Position numbers and translations under genes: made by a program. Below, in pieces: positions 1 through 10,557 of a stretch of 21,628 nucleotides of DNA. Each line of letters opens with the position of its first letter. The stretch's first letter is position 1. The notes beneath the pieces are model-generated. The model made no database searches. It saw only the letters and a list, made by a program, of their open reading frames with translations, and was not told the origin of the DNA. Where the stretch lies: the NCBI RefSeq assembly GCF_022376445.1, contig NW_025955538.1:1-21628 (forward strand). Reading direction: 5' to 3'. The DNA is from Fomitopsis serialis (lineage: Eukaryota > Basidiomycota > Agaricomycetes > Polyporales > Fomitopsidaceae).

Positions 1-1422
1 TTAATATGCTTACACAAGTAGCGAGGATCCTGGATTCGGGACACCTGAAGTTAATTTATCCTCAGTCTATGTAGTAATGTGTGAGCCCCTTATAATAACG
101 GTAAGCTTCAAGTTGCTGGAGGTCTTTGATCTGAATATCACACACGGGTGCGAGTAAATGCCAAGTAGTAGTAGGGCCAGCGCGCGGCAGCGAGATTCAT
201 TTGGATTAGTGGCAGGTTGCAATGATCCGCGTAGCCTTCAGCAGCCAGTTGCGGAGCGGAATATGAAATGAGTGAAGTTTGCGCAGCGAACTTTACCAGT
301 AGATCCCGAGTGAAGCCCTGACAAGTAAGTACGTACTGTACTGGCGGCCGTAGCATGCATACCGGGCTTTCTCGCGCAGACCCTCTATAGTGTCACGATG
401 CGCCATGTACACCATTCCGTATGTCCTGCAGATTTCGAGCGTTAAGTTGTCTGTGCATATCCTGCAGCTTTTCGGAAGGCGGATCATCAATATCAACGTC
501 ACCTTTACGTTGAACCCAATGGTATGTCGGATCGCCGGCGTGATCTGAACCAACGTAGAGGCGGTTCGGAAATCTTACGTGCAGTCCTGCATGCCTCCCG
601 TTACCCCCTGTTGTACTTGCTGTACTTGACAGGGGCCTTCTGATCAAGGCTCCTAACTCCATTCGCACCCGTCGCACGGAGGTAACGATTTGAGCGGGAG
701 TCCCTGAGGCCAGCGACGGCGTGACAGCGGAAGCTAACCTATTCGACCTTTGGGTAGGGCAATTGAAAACTATTACGTTGCATTAAAGGGAATGAGTGTG
801 ACTGACTTGCACTGTGAAGCATCGTCACATTACGTACCGCAGTTGTTCCAGCCTGAGCGAATTTGAAGTGGGCACCGGCATGCGCAGGACGTTACGTATA
901 CGATCCTCCGACTCGACTCTCGGTGCGTTACACAAGGTTCCACAAGTGGTTGGATCTTGATCCGTCGCGTGGGAAGCCTAGACCGGTCTTTGCCGGGACA
1001 GGCCGATGACGTCGTGGTTGACTGGGACGCTCAGCTCAGCGCCATTTGGACGGCAGTCACGGCATGGACGTTGTATCTTACCTGAGAGTAACAATGGTAC
1101 TAAGGTACACGGCGACCAGCACAAGGAACTGGTGTACGGAAAATATATGACAAGACAGCCCGCAGCTGAGGCCTCGCTGAGGCACGGCGCGGAAGCGGTG
1201 GCGGATCCGGGAAAGAGAATTTGGGATGAAAGGGGGACGCTGACATAAGCAAAGGACATTCCGTCATGGTTCTCAGCCGTGGACGCAATAGCCATGCCGC
1301 GTTGGCCATCTGTGTTACCCAGGTACCCTCACTAGCGCAGCACTGAGGCCGACTGGCCGTTTCTCTCACCCTTATGTCTCCAGATCCCGAGAGGCAGCTC
1401 GTCCCCCAGTGGACCCCGAGGC
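1..1422. other. 5' flank with no recognisable gene
   Basis: No reading frame here resembles a family I recognise, and none joins across plausible splice sites into a longer protein. The longest minus-strand frames (about 293-677) and a plus-strand frame at 1006-1248 are short and of unremarkable composition. The last 100 bases or so must carry the promoter and 5' leader of the histidine kinase. An ATG at 1374 lies out of frame with the kinase start at 1423 and would overlap it if transcription begins upstream of 1374. Confidence 0.5.
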
Positions 1423-4400
1423 ATGTCTCCCCTCGCCATCCCCCATGTGTTCACCTGCTCATTCGACACTCAGCTCGTCGTCCTCTCCTATGCGATTTCG
1501 TGGCTCGGCGCGTACACCAGCACCCAAATCGTCATCCACGCCAAATATACCCGCAGCAAATGGGCGAAATGGTTCTGGACGTTACTGGCGAGCCTTGCGT
1601 TCGGGTTCTGCGCAATATGGTCAATGCACTTTGGTACGTGCTACTTCTCCGTTGACTCGTTGAACTGCCTCCCTCCTTCGTTGTCTCTGCAACTTTCTTG
1701 TCTCTTTTTCATTGCTGGCTTCTCCAGTCGTCCGTGCCCTTGGCATGCATGCGTTCTCCTCCGCCATGCGACCGCTCGAAGGACCTCTCGGGTGGCAGTC
1801 GCTCGCAGCTGCAGGACTCTGCGCGCGTGCACTTCTGGGGCATTGTCTGAGACTTCGTACTCGCCTGCCTCGCAACAAGCGCCCGTACCACTCGTATCCG
1901 CCGAGCTGGTGAGCCTGGCGGCATGACAGTAGAATGCGTTACTCGGTGCATACCGAGTCACGCACTGCTACTCCGTTCTTGCAATTTCTGGGGGTGCTGG
2001 GCTTTACGTTGGGTACTATGGCTGTGACGCAGGAAGTGGGCGCTGGATGTGCCTTCCAGCGATCGGCGAGCGGTAACCGTTCATACCACCCTTCATTTCC
2101 GCTGGTTCGCCGCAGGATTCGAACTGCAGCGAGCCTGTCGCATATGGTCGAAGTATTAAGACTCATGCAGCGCAGATCGACTGGCTATGGCATGGAAGTG
2201 CATTAGCGTCATGGTTGACCGCCTTGTCGTCGCTTCACGCCAAGTCCCGTTGTCGCTGCAAGAGACATCTCTATGTTCTCCTCGCCATGGACAACACACG
2301 CGATTCGGACTCCGAACACGCTGAGGACAATGTATCAATACAGCTAAGTTCATACCTACGTCCGACGACCTCTGCTCCTATACGCATTTTTGTGCGGGGC
2401 CCAGCGATGTGGACTTGGCTGTATGTGTCACTTTTCCATACTACGAAGTGCAAGTGTTGTCCCTGGGCAGGGAAGAGCTTTGTGGCCCTTGATCTGCAGG
2501 GAAGGCGTAGTACTACGTCTATTCCAAATACTTTCAGCTCGAGACAGGCTATGTCTTTTCAATGAGTCCGTCATATCATTCTAGGCCTGCGATATGTCCT
2601 TCCTCAGCGGATTTGCAGCGAAATTTGCGCTACACTGCTACCAGAGCAGTCATGTCTGTTGCACAACTCGTAGGCGTCATATTGGAGGTGCAACGATCCA
2701 TTAGGATCACGACGGCTGCATAGCGCGATTTGACCCATCTTTAATATGCTTGCTCGTGAGAGCGCTTCCGGTTCCATGCTCTGCAAATAATTCTTTGTTT
2801 CTCTCGAGCAACGCCTTTTTCACTGCCTTTTCCTCCATTTTTGGCTTTCTCTGCATGACGCATACATTGTACTCAAATCATGCCACAGTGGGGATGCTTG
2901 CCTGTCGAATGGACATCGCAATCGGATTCGACCCTTCTCTGACAGCCCTCTCCGCGATTGTCGCAGTCGCATTCACCTTCGCAGCTCTATCTAGTGCCTA
3001 CGTCACGGACGCCATTGAAAAGTCGCATTTTGCCCGTACAGTTGTCATCGCTGTCCGTACCTTGCGCAGATGGATGTTCTCGTGTTGTCCCAAGTGGGAT
3101 ATCGAGGCAGGCTACGAGCAGCTGAGCAGCGAGGAGGACGAACCGCGTTCGCGCACATCACAAGACGTCCTGTCCCAGCAAGAGAACGAGGACGCCGACA
3201 CGGACTTGTACAGCGAGGACCCCCTCGACTTCGCAATGCAGCACGACGGCGGCAGCAGCGCCTTCTACGAGCCGGAGACGGCGCCGCCGCACGCGCCGAT
3301 CTTCTTTGAGCCGCCTTTCCGAGCCGGGGCAGCCCCCGACGTTGTTCAGCGCGAGCTTGTTCCACAACGCGGACGACCAAGAGGACCAACGGCCATGACC
3401 CGAGCGAGCACCCATCCGGTCGCGAGGAGCACGACGCTCAGGTCACCTCCGCTAGTCCGGCAACGGTCCTTGCCCCGGCCGACGGGGGCAAGTCAGGACT
3501 CGTCGAGCACGTCGAGTACGCTCTCGTCGGAGCTCTCCTCGGATTCGTCCTCTCGCCACCGCCCCCGCGCGAACTCGGGCACGGGCAGCGCACTAAGCGG
3601 GACGGCGACACTGCAGAGCGTGGCGAGCGGAAACGCGAGTGGCAGCTCGGGGAGTTCGGGGAGTTGGGGCGACGTGCATGTCGGGCTGAGTAGGGAGGCG
3701 AGGATGCGGATCAAGGCGAGGGCGAGGGATCGGCCTGCGCCGGTGTTTGGATGGAAATATTGGATTGGTCAACAGTGGAGGACGATCACGGCGTTGCTGA
3801 TTGCTAGAGCGGCGGTGTGGGGGCTCGCGCTGGTGATGATGCATTACTGCGGTAAGTTGGTTGTTCTTACGTTTTTGGAGTGAGCATTGGTGGCTGATTA
3901 TGCACGGCGTGAAGGGATGTGGGCAATGATCATACCTGGCGGCCGGATCTCCTGGCATATGGGTATTGTGGCCCTGTCGTATGTCGTTGCGTTTGCGGTG
4001 TGCCTCATCGCATGCACTACTATGGAGCATATGGAGGTGCATTTCGCACGGCAGGTCGCGTTCAGCACCATTGCTGCACTCGGGGTGTGCTCAATGCATT
4101 ATACTGGTGCGCATATAACCACATATGTCTCTCCCTGGCATGCTGATTTCTCCCACAGGCATGGCCGCCGCAACCTTCTACACCTACAACCCTCCCGCGC
4201 CTCCAGGCCAAGCAGGGTACCCCAGCTACCTGCCCATGACCATCGTTGGCGTGGCCGTCTCCGTGTGTGTCGTTTCCAACTTGATCCTCGCGCACAACGC
4301 CATCATCGCGCGCAACAAGATGGCGGAGATGATCCTGACGAAGCGGCGGCTGTGGCGGATCATGGCGGAGAAGGAGGCGGCTGAGCAAGCGACCGAGCTG

Positions 4401-6520
4401 AAGCAGCAATTCATCAGCGTTGCGAGTCATGAGGTGCGTACGAAGGGTGTAGATGACGTTTTATGCTCACGTCGAGGAATGCTTGGTAGATACGGACTCC
4501 GCTGCATACAGTCAACGGGTACTGCGAGTTGATGGCACGGACGCCGCTGGACGAAGAGCAAGAACTGTACGTCTCAAGCATCCAGCAAGCGTGTCACGCT
4601 CTCAATGTCATCGCAGGGAACGTCCTTGGTAAGCACCCTTGCACGGGCCATCCATGCCGTTCCACTTACTGATAGTACAATGCAGATTTCAGCAAGGTTC
4701 GTAGGCGGGCGAGGTAGCGTGGCTCACCTGCTTATTTTTGCCTCCGTATAGCTTGATCGCAACAACGCAGAGTTGTCTGCCAAGCCCGTGCTCATGAAGC
4801 TGCGCAAAGTCGTCGAGGACGCAGCACGGATACAGCCCAACCAGCCAAATGTCGAGATTGTGGTGTCGGTTGCCGACGATGTGCCAGATACAGTGTTCTT
4901 GGATGATACGTACACATTTCGGGTAGGTTGCTCATCTAGTAGCCGTTTGTGGCGCCATGCTGACAGCCGATATCTTATTTGTAGGTCCTCATGAATGTGA
5001 GCTCTAACCATGACAAGGGCCACAGTCTTCAGACTGAACTTGACTTCCCTCAGCTCCTCTCCAATGCGCAGAAGTTCTGTGAGAAGGGCTACATATGCGT
5101 GGTCGTGCGATTGCGTAAGCCAGGCCAAGTTGTCTTCCAAGTACGCGACACGGGCGTCGGCATTCCTGCAAGCTTTCGCGGCGCGCTCTTTCAGCCTTTT
5201 CGGCAGGCGGACCAGTCTCTTACGCGTCAAAAGCAAGGCACGGGACTTGGACTGAGCATTGTCAAGCACCTGGTGTCCCGCATGAACGGGTCTGTCGATG
5301 TGGAATCCGTTGAGGGAGAGGGAAGCACGTTCAGCGTCAGGTTACCCATCGGTCTCCCCGGCCAAGATCAAGGGACTACGGAGGAGCCGCTCTTGGACAT
5401 TGTAAGCGAGCCACCGCAAGCATCGAGCCGCAAGCGGATACGGGTCGTGCACAGCGACAAGCACGTCGAAGCTCTGTTCGTCAAGCTCTTCGCCGACCAT
5501 GGTTACGCGTCGGCATATGGACTCCAGGAGGCGTCTGTACAAGAGATTGTACGAAATGCGGATGCAGTATGGGCGGATATCGAGAGCATCTCCTCGTCGG
5601 CTCTCCTACGTGCGCTTCTCTGCGCTCAGACGTCTCGTCCATTTCCTGTATACGTCTTGCATACCGACTCGCACGATATGTCCGTTTTGGAGCCCGAGCT
5701 GAGCGCGGCGGAGAATGCGGTATTTCTCAAGCGGCCACTTATCCTGCATTCACTGAGGGAGGTCCTCGAGGCTCCCGAGGCCCACATGGGTGGGCATCTC
5801 CAGAAGGAGGCGCCGAAGGTGCGGTTCGCGATCCCGGTGGATGCGGAGGCGGTCACTGCGTTGCGAAAGGAGAAGTTCGTAGAGAGGTCTCCGGGTTCTG
5901 AGAAGGCGGAGGAGGGCCTGGAGGTGATCGAGATGGAGCCGAAGAGGAAGGATGTCGTGTTGCTTGTGGAAGACAATATGGTGCGTGGTATAGTCGTGTC
6001 CGGTCCGTCAGGATCACTCAGAAGGGCATGTAGGTCAACCAGCGGCTAGGATGCAGGTTGCTAGAGAAGCTCGGATACGAGGTCGTCGCCGTAAACGATG
6101 GCCAGCAAGCTGTCGATGCGGTTAAGCAACAAGCGTTCCATAGCTGTCTAATGGACTGTCAGGTAAGCGGTCACCGAGTCCTCAGTAGACGGTATGTGCT
6201 GACAGAAACTCGAGATGCCTGTCATGGATGGGTTCTCTGCCTGTCGGAGAATCCGAGACATGGAACGCGAAGGCGCAATCTCAGGGCACCTGCCCGTCAT
6301 TGCGCTGACGGCAAATGTCACGAGCGAGAGCGAGCAACGATGTCGAGAAGCAGGGATGGACCACTTTTTGCCCAAGCCGCTTGTCATGGCAGGTGCGTTC
6401 TCTCGACTTCTAGGTTTATAGTGTGCTGCGGAGGTGCTGACATCATCAATACATATGGTAGACCTCGACGCTGTACTGAAAACCCAAGGAAGGACTTCTC
6501 CGTACCGATCTACACTTTGA
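1423..6520 (+). CDS. MHYT-domain hybrid histidine kinase (12 exons, 1088 aa)
   Basis: This is a membrane-bound two-component sensor. Exons: 1423-1633, 2889-3851, 3915-4106, 4159-4433, 4490-4628, 4686-4696, 4752-4922, 4985-4996, 5054-5980, 6034-6162, 6215-6392 and 6462-6520; they total 3267 nt and stay in frame. The sensor has three MHYT-type motifs: MHFVGM at about residue 68, MHYCGM at 388 and MHYTGM at 452, on about seven membrane helices (near 18-40, 51-68, 84-108, 367-390, 400-450 and 481-500). A serine-rich acidic linker of about 245 residues separates helices 3 and 4. A helical segment (503-540) leads to the H-box SHEIRTPL with His546. The N-box NLLSNA starts at 658, G1 DTGVGIP at 690 and G2 GTGLGL at 720. 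The C-terminal receiver (about 958-1085) has the acidic pair E964/D965, acceptor D1008, T1042 and K1064, so kinase and receiver both look intact. MHYT domains are thought to sense diatomic gases through bound metal; the ligand here is inference. Intron 1 is abnormally long. The start is the first ATG in this frame before the first helix. Confidence 0.92.
1634..2888 (+). other. Unusually long intron 1 of the histidine kinase gene
   Basis: The donor GTACGT at 1634 and acceptor CACAG at 2884-2888 join the phase-1 G of exon 1 to TG, making the Val of the MHFVGM motif, so the join is well supported. The other ten introns of the gene are 52-69 bp; this one is 1255 bp. Short frames inside it (for example 1712-1912, 1934-2206 and 2215-2565, plus strand) resemble nothing I recognise. 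I found no terminal inverted repeats or clear target-site duplication. A small hairpin of 7-bp arms lies at 1941-1958. The likeliest reading is an old insertion, but this is inference. Confidence 0.7.
4686..4696 (+). other. 11-nt microexon in the histidine kinase
   Basis: This exon supplies the end of the Asp codon and Phe-Ser-Lys directly after the dimerisation helices. It is bounded by CAG at 4683-4685 and GT at 4697. Leaving it out would shift the frame. The two flanking introns are 57 and 55 bp. Confidence 0.85.
4985..4996 (+). other. 12-nt microexon in the histidine kinase N-box
   Basis: The exon encodes only Val-Leu-Met-Asn, including the first Asn of the N-box that binds ATP-Mg. It sits between TAG at 4982-4984 and GTGAGC at 4997. 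Both neighbouring introns are phase 0, so skipping it keeps the frame but would remove the N-box Asn and probably inactivate the kinase. Confidence 0.85.
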
Positions 6521-7557
6521 TATACCTCAGCATATGTATCCCGCACCAGTTCGTGTTGCTGTCATCTCGCCTCCCACTGTTACTACACATTGTCGCTGCT
6601 GTCCATCGCATTAACTTAAATCCTATTATCAGAAAACAACCTATCACGCATACACGGACTCGACATTTACTCATTTACTGTCTCAACCAATCAGTATATA
6701 TGCACCATATCTGTATCCCTTACTAGCTTCCGCTGAGAATGCATTCCCATGTATCGATCACTATTAGGGGTGTCTCCTCGCGTGTGTAGTACAGAACAGT
6801 GACAAATCACAGTCGTGATGTTATAATCGAACGGTACCGAAGAGCTGCGACGGGACTTGCTAGTTCCGAGCCAGGGATTTTCGCCTGGACAAAGTAGCGC
6901 ATCATAGGAGACTCATCGACCGGCGATGATGATGGTGAGGAGGCGGAGGAGGAGGCATGTTAAGTATTTCGGCCTGCAGTCATGCTATGGTATTCACCAT
7001 CTACTCTTCGCAAATGATCTCGCGAACTGAATATATTTACATGCTGGAACTGACAAATTTGCGTGAGAGTGAGCCCCAACCTCTCGCACATCGGTACTGC
7101 CTGGCCCTCTCCACTGGCAGCAGCGAAGACGAGACTGATGAAAAGGGAAACCCCATTGCCTGATATGGTAGATAAGGAGTCGTTGACAGTCAAAGTCCTG
7201 TCACGTTCACCAGTCAGTCTGATCAACCTTCCGAAGTCGGGGCAATTTGCGGCAGAAACGACTCGGACATGTCTTGGCTATGTATAGCTCAGTGGGTGTC
7301 AAGGATGACATGACAGCAGTGCAGTGAGGGATATCGCGAACCCGATCGAATGGGATCAGTCGCCCGGGCGTAATTGTGGCGAAGAAGGCCGCTGCTCCTT
7401 GGCTGCTCCCGTTCAGATCAGTCGCCAGCCTGTCGCCTTCTCGTACGTCCACTGCAGCATATAGTATCCTGTTTCTACAAGGCCTAAGCCCCGCAATCGC
7501 ACAGTCTGACATCCCTGTACTTTACCACCACCTAGCTTACCGTGACCATCGCCCTCA
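6521..7557. other. Intergenic region between histidine kinase and Swi5
   Basis: About 1 kb holding the 3' end of the kinase transcript and the Swi5 promoter. Opposed open frames overlap here: minus strand 7207-7512, which begins with a true ATG, and plus strand 7063-7287. Neither resembles a family I know, and both cannot be genes. The minus ORF would start 46 bp from the Swi5 ATG and be divergent from it. An acidic-looking GGA-rich stretch lies at about 6925-6955. Confidence 0.45.
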
Positions 7558-8060
7558 ATGCACGTCGCAACGTCCGCGAAGGTAGGGTCTGTTCTATCAG
7601 CCGGGTTATATAGACGAGCCTCGGACCTCTTAGCTGATCTTTTGACTGGCTTGCGTGGATCAGCAACAACAGGAACGCATAGCCGCGCTACAAGCGGAGG
7701 TGGACGAACTCCAACAGAAGTTAGGGTATGTGCACGCGGCCCTACTCACTATATCCGATAGTCACTGAGGAGCAACGTCGGTCACAGCGAGAGCGAGGAT
7801 GCTGGAAAGTTAGTCTCAAGGCACATCAAGCTCTTGCATCGGTACAATGAGGCAAAAGATGCCGCCCAGGTGAGATGGCCGTCTCGCAATGGCGCATATA
7901 TTCACTCTAACGGCTCAAAATCCAGATATTGATGGGTAGAGTACGTTGGCTCTCACATCCGTGGCCAGGATGATTGCTTATTCTTGCATAGCTGGCTGCC
8001 AATCGGCAGACTACAATCCGACAGATTCACAAGGACTACGGACTCACTCAAGATGATTAA
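7558..8060 (+). CDS. swi5: Swi5 homologous recombination mediator (5 exons, 89 aa)
   Basis: Swi5 pairs with Sfr1 (Sae3 with Mei5 in budding yeast) and helps Rad51 and Dmc1 form filaments on single-stranded DNA in the nucleus. Exons: 7558-7581, 7664-7725, 7770-7869, 7926-7940 and 7992-8060, 270 nt in frame, giving 89 residues; known Swi5 proteins are about 85-90. The N-terminus (residues 9-28) is a Gln/Glu-rich coiled coil. The family signature follows: HIKLLHRYNEAKDAA at 47-61, ILMGRLAANR at 63-72, and a terminal acidic YGLTQDD. The start is the only ATG in frame, with an in-frame TGA just upstream at 7543. Intron lengths are 82, 44, 56 and 51 bp; the 44-bp intron ends at CTGAG, because the nearer TAG at 7761 leads straight into a stop. 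Exon 4 is only 15 nt. The first exon (8 residues) is the least certain part, as it is not conserved. Confidence 0.85.
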
Positions 8061-8616
8061 CGTACCTCTACGTACCGACCAGTGCCATGTATCCATAAAT
8101 TGCAGTTTACCGTGCAATTGGACGAGTGAGTGTGTCGTAGCACTTCACCTGCTTTTGATACTTTATGGTCCTTGTTCCGGAGCTCGAGCGCATGGCTCAT
8201 CCGTGTTCAGACGTTCAAGTATAATCGTCATCGCATGTGCCAAGGCGGTAGGCGCAGCCCAGATCGAACGATGACTTCGACGCATCAACAGCCCTAGCTC
8301 AGTCCAACTCTTCGAGTTTCATTGACCTGTGGGTTATAGTCAATGATAACGTCCTGGACACCAAGGAAGAATTGCATACAGTCCTACGGTAAGTGCCAAA
8401 ACCGCAACAGTGGCAAACAGGACCGGTCGGAGAGCACAATTGAACCGCGCATGATGCATGGTGAGCAGCGGTCGTGATGTGGGCGACACCGAATGGATAC
8501 GGTCATTAAAAATAGCGGGGCTCCCACCGGAGGTCAATCTTTGAAGAGGGGCGCTCCAAAAGTATGGTAGCCGTACCGTGACCAGCGAGCTCAAATTTTG
8601 TGCCGAAGCCGAAAGT
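8061..8616. other. Gap between Swi5 and the RCC1 gene
   Basis: This stretch separates two convergent genes, Swi5 on the plus strand and the RCC1 protein on the minus strand. Its first half contains possible plus-strand exons, listed separately. From about 8390 to 8616 I see nothing beyond the expected 3' ends. Confidence 0.4.
8106..8388 (+). pseudogene. Possible orphan exons of an unrecognised gene
   Basis: Three segments read as exons in one frame with canonical splice sites: 8106-8125, 8211-8247 and 8298-8388. The introns would be 85 bp (GTGAGT to TTCAG) and 50 bp (GTAGGC to CCTAG), and a GTAAGT donor follows at 8389. The last segment reads SSSFIDLWVIVNDNVLDTKE and on, which looks protein-like. 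No start codon precedes the first segment, because the Swi5 stop is only 46 bp upstream, and I could not follow the frame beyond 8388. I do not recognise the protein. It may be a truncated gene remnant, or non-coding sequence that happens to be open. Confidence 0.25.
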
Positions 8617-9929
8617 TCATCGTTCCACGAGGATCCAGCTCGTTCCGTTGCCTCCCCATACGTTGACCGCTCGCGTTCCCGAATCGACCCCACGCGGCGG
8701 CCAGACCCGTAGGGGGACGCTGGCGTCCTCCGTCGACCCGGTCCCGAGATTGCCGTGCTCGTTCCACCCCCAGCCCAATACCTCCCTCCGTAAGGCCCCT
8801 TCAAAGTCCACGTCAAGCAGGCACAAGACATGTTCGCTCCCACACGCCAGTTTCGCGATCCTGGATGACGCAGCTGGGAGGGGAAATTCGACATGTCCGA
8901 GCTTGCCAGTCGGCTCGTTCATCCCTCGCCCGAGTTGACCGTGGTTATTGCTCCCCGTCGCCACCACCTTGTCGACGGCGCCATCCCGGATGACAGCATA
9001 CGTCCCATTCCAAGTGCATGCGATATCGTGCGCATCCCTGACGCCCTGCAACAGCTCCCGCTGAGACTTTCGATTGGAGCCCATGCCCGTCAGTCGGCCT
9101 GACGAATGCAGGAAAACAGTATGTTGGTTTCCGAGAGCAACATGAGCAACGTGGCCGAGAGCCTTGGTAGTGTCGTCCAGGCAAACAAAGTGCGGTGCGG
9201 CATGGAACGGAGGAAGCAGACTTGCGCTAGGGCCCGCTGAGCTGAGCTGACCATGCCTAGAGGTGCCCCAGCCCACGATGCCTTCCGTGGTAGAGCCGTC
9301 TGCCGACGTGAGCTTGACCACCGCGACAACATGATGTGCACCCGAGTCTAACGCTTTTACAGACAGCATGACGTTCTCCCCGTAGGAACGTCGGAAAAGG
9401 CGTCGAGCAGTGGTACGAAGTGTAGAGACCGCCCCGCCGTTTGCGTGCCCTTGCCGCCGCCAGCGCCAAGATTCCCGAAGTCGTCCGCACCCATGGAGAT
9501 GAGCACGTCGCTCTTGTCCGGACATGAGAATACGACGTACGATGTCTCCCAGCCGGCCGCCACCAAGCGCGGCGCGTACACCTCCAGCGACAGTCCTTCG
9601 GGGCGAAGCTCAAGCGGCCTGAATACCGCGCCGGACCCGGTCCCTGCATCACCATGCGTGTACGAAGGACCTAGCTGTCCCCTGCGCCCGTCGCCGCATC
9701 CCCACAATTCCTGTGAGTCATAACGCGTGAGGAGAGCAAGGGTATGGTTCGCGCCACAGGCGACGTTCGTGATCGCGGTGGTGCCGTCTGGCAGCAGTCC
9801 AGGGAGACATCCGTGAAACAGACATGGCGTGAATACGTGGGCATCGTTGATGTCGCCTGTAGCTAGCTGGCCTCGAGCGTTGGAGCCGGATGAGAACAGA
9901 CTGAGAGTACCGTTATTGGCGGCCGACAT
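8617..9929 (-). CDS. RCC1-repeat beta-propeller protein with an apparent frameshift
   Basis: Seven RCC1/ATS1-type motifs can be read: GSNARGQL, GCGDGRRGQLG, GADDFGNLG, GWGTSRHGQL, a weak GSNRKSQREL, GSNNHGQLG and GWGWNEHGNLG. That is the number needed for a complete seven-bladed propeller. Family members act as guanine exchange factors or protein scaffolds; the partner here is unknown. The start at 9929 has a strong context (ACCATGTCG). The first three motifs lie in one frame, which runs into a stop at 9357, and the last four lie in another, which ends at 8617. The change falls at a run of four C on the plus strand (9378-9381). One extra base there gives a continuous 437-residue protein, running from VPTG into ENVMLSVKAL. 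I found no intron with the right phase that keeps motif 3. Apart from this break the gene has no introns. Whether it is a sequencing error or a broken gene cannot be told from the window. Confidence 0.8.
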
Positions 9930-10557
9930 GGTGGCCTTCGCCAGGGTGGCGCATTGACAAGCGCCAAAGGCTCGAGTGAACAACTTGGAGTTTCATTTCA
10001 AGACTGCACATCCCAACTTGAAGCACATCCGTCTCTCTGTCGACGTCGTGCTACTGCTGCACACATATACGCCTTGACCCATATGCCAACTTTCCTCTGT
10101 CATTTCTAGCTCCCGGTAGATCGTGAGTCTCATCTCGTCCCCGCAGCGTCTCCGAGTCTACTACTACATGTGCGGCCGGGGGGAATCGAATTAGCATTAG
10201 CTTGATGTCGAGGTATCGTTGCTGTTCAATACTGTACTCATTGATCTGCTGTTACTGATAACCCAATCATCGTGTTCATAGTCTACCCCAGACGAGATAT
10301 ATCGCCGTCAACGTTAATGACGACGAGTGCGAAGACCGTCGTCCGAGGAATGACCAAGGACTGTGTCATATTTTGCAAGAGGTTACGAGCACTCAGGCCC
10401 AGGAAATGGCTCGCCGCACAACATCACATCGCTCCTCGACGTTGATGACAATTGAACGATAATCCACGCAGATACAAAACCATGAAGCAGCAGTGTCAAA
10501 GACGACAAACTGATTTCCCGTGCCAAACACTCAGGTGACATGCCAGTGAACGACATC
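9930..10557. other. Intergenic region between RCC1 gene and protease copy 1
   Basis: Both neighbours are on the minus strand, so this holds the promoter of the RCC1 gene and the 3' region of protease copy 1. A minus-strand frame runs upstream of 9929 but has no ATG, only a TTG at 9983. A run of six G lies at about 10176-10181. No other gene seen. Confidence 0.5.

Noticed and set aside
393..677. Minus-strand frame with protein-like text (KGDVDIDDPPSEKLQDMHRQ)
   Set aside because: No recognised family, no convincing extension through splice sites, and no supporting context; left as unexplained.
1712..1912. Open frame inside the long intron that could be an alternative second exon of the histidine kinase
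   Set aside because: The sequence does not continue the MHYT motif, whereas joining to 2889 restores MHFVGM exactly.
2112..2127. Minus-strand AGTTCGAATCC resembling a tRNA B-box and T-arm
   Set aside because: The T-stem lacks one base, no matching acceptor stem or convincing A-box lies at the right distance, and no cloverleaf can be drawn.
1..2751. The 11-mer TTAATATGCTT occurs at 1-11 and 2741-2751
   Set aside because: The match does not extend further, and 11-base matches are expected by chance in a window of this size.
6960..7287. Overlapping open frames on both strands
   Set aside because: The two readings exclude each other, neither matches a known family, and such overlaps arise by chance in GC-balanced DNA.
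9930..9983. N-terminal extension of the RCC1 protein to 9983
   Set aside because: The codon at 9983 is TTG, not ATG; the ATG at 9929 has a strong start context.
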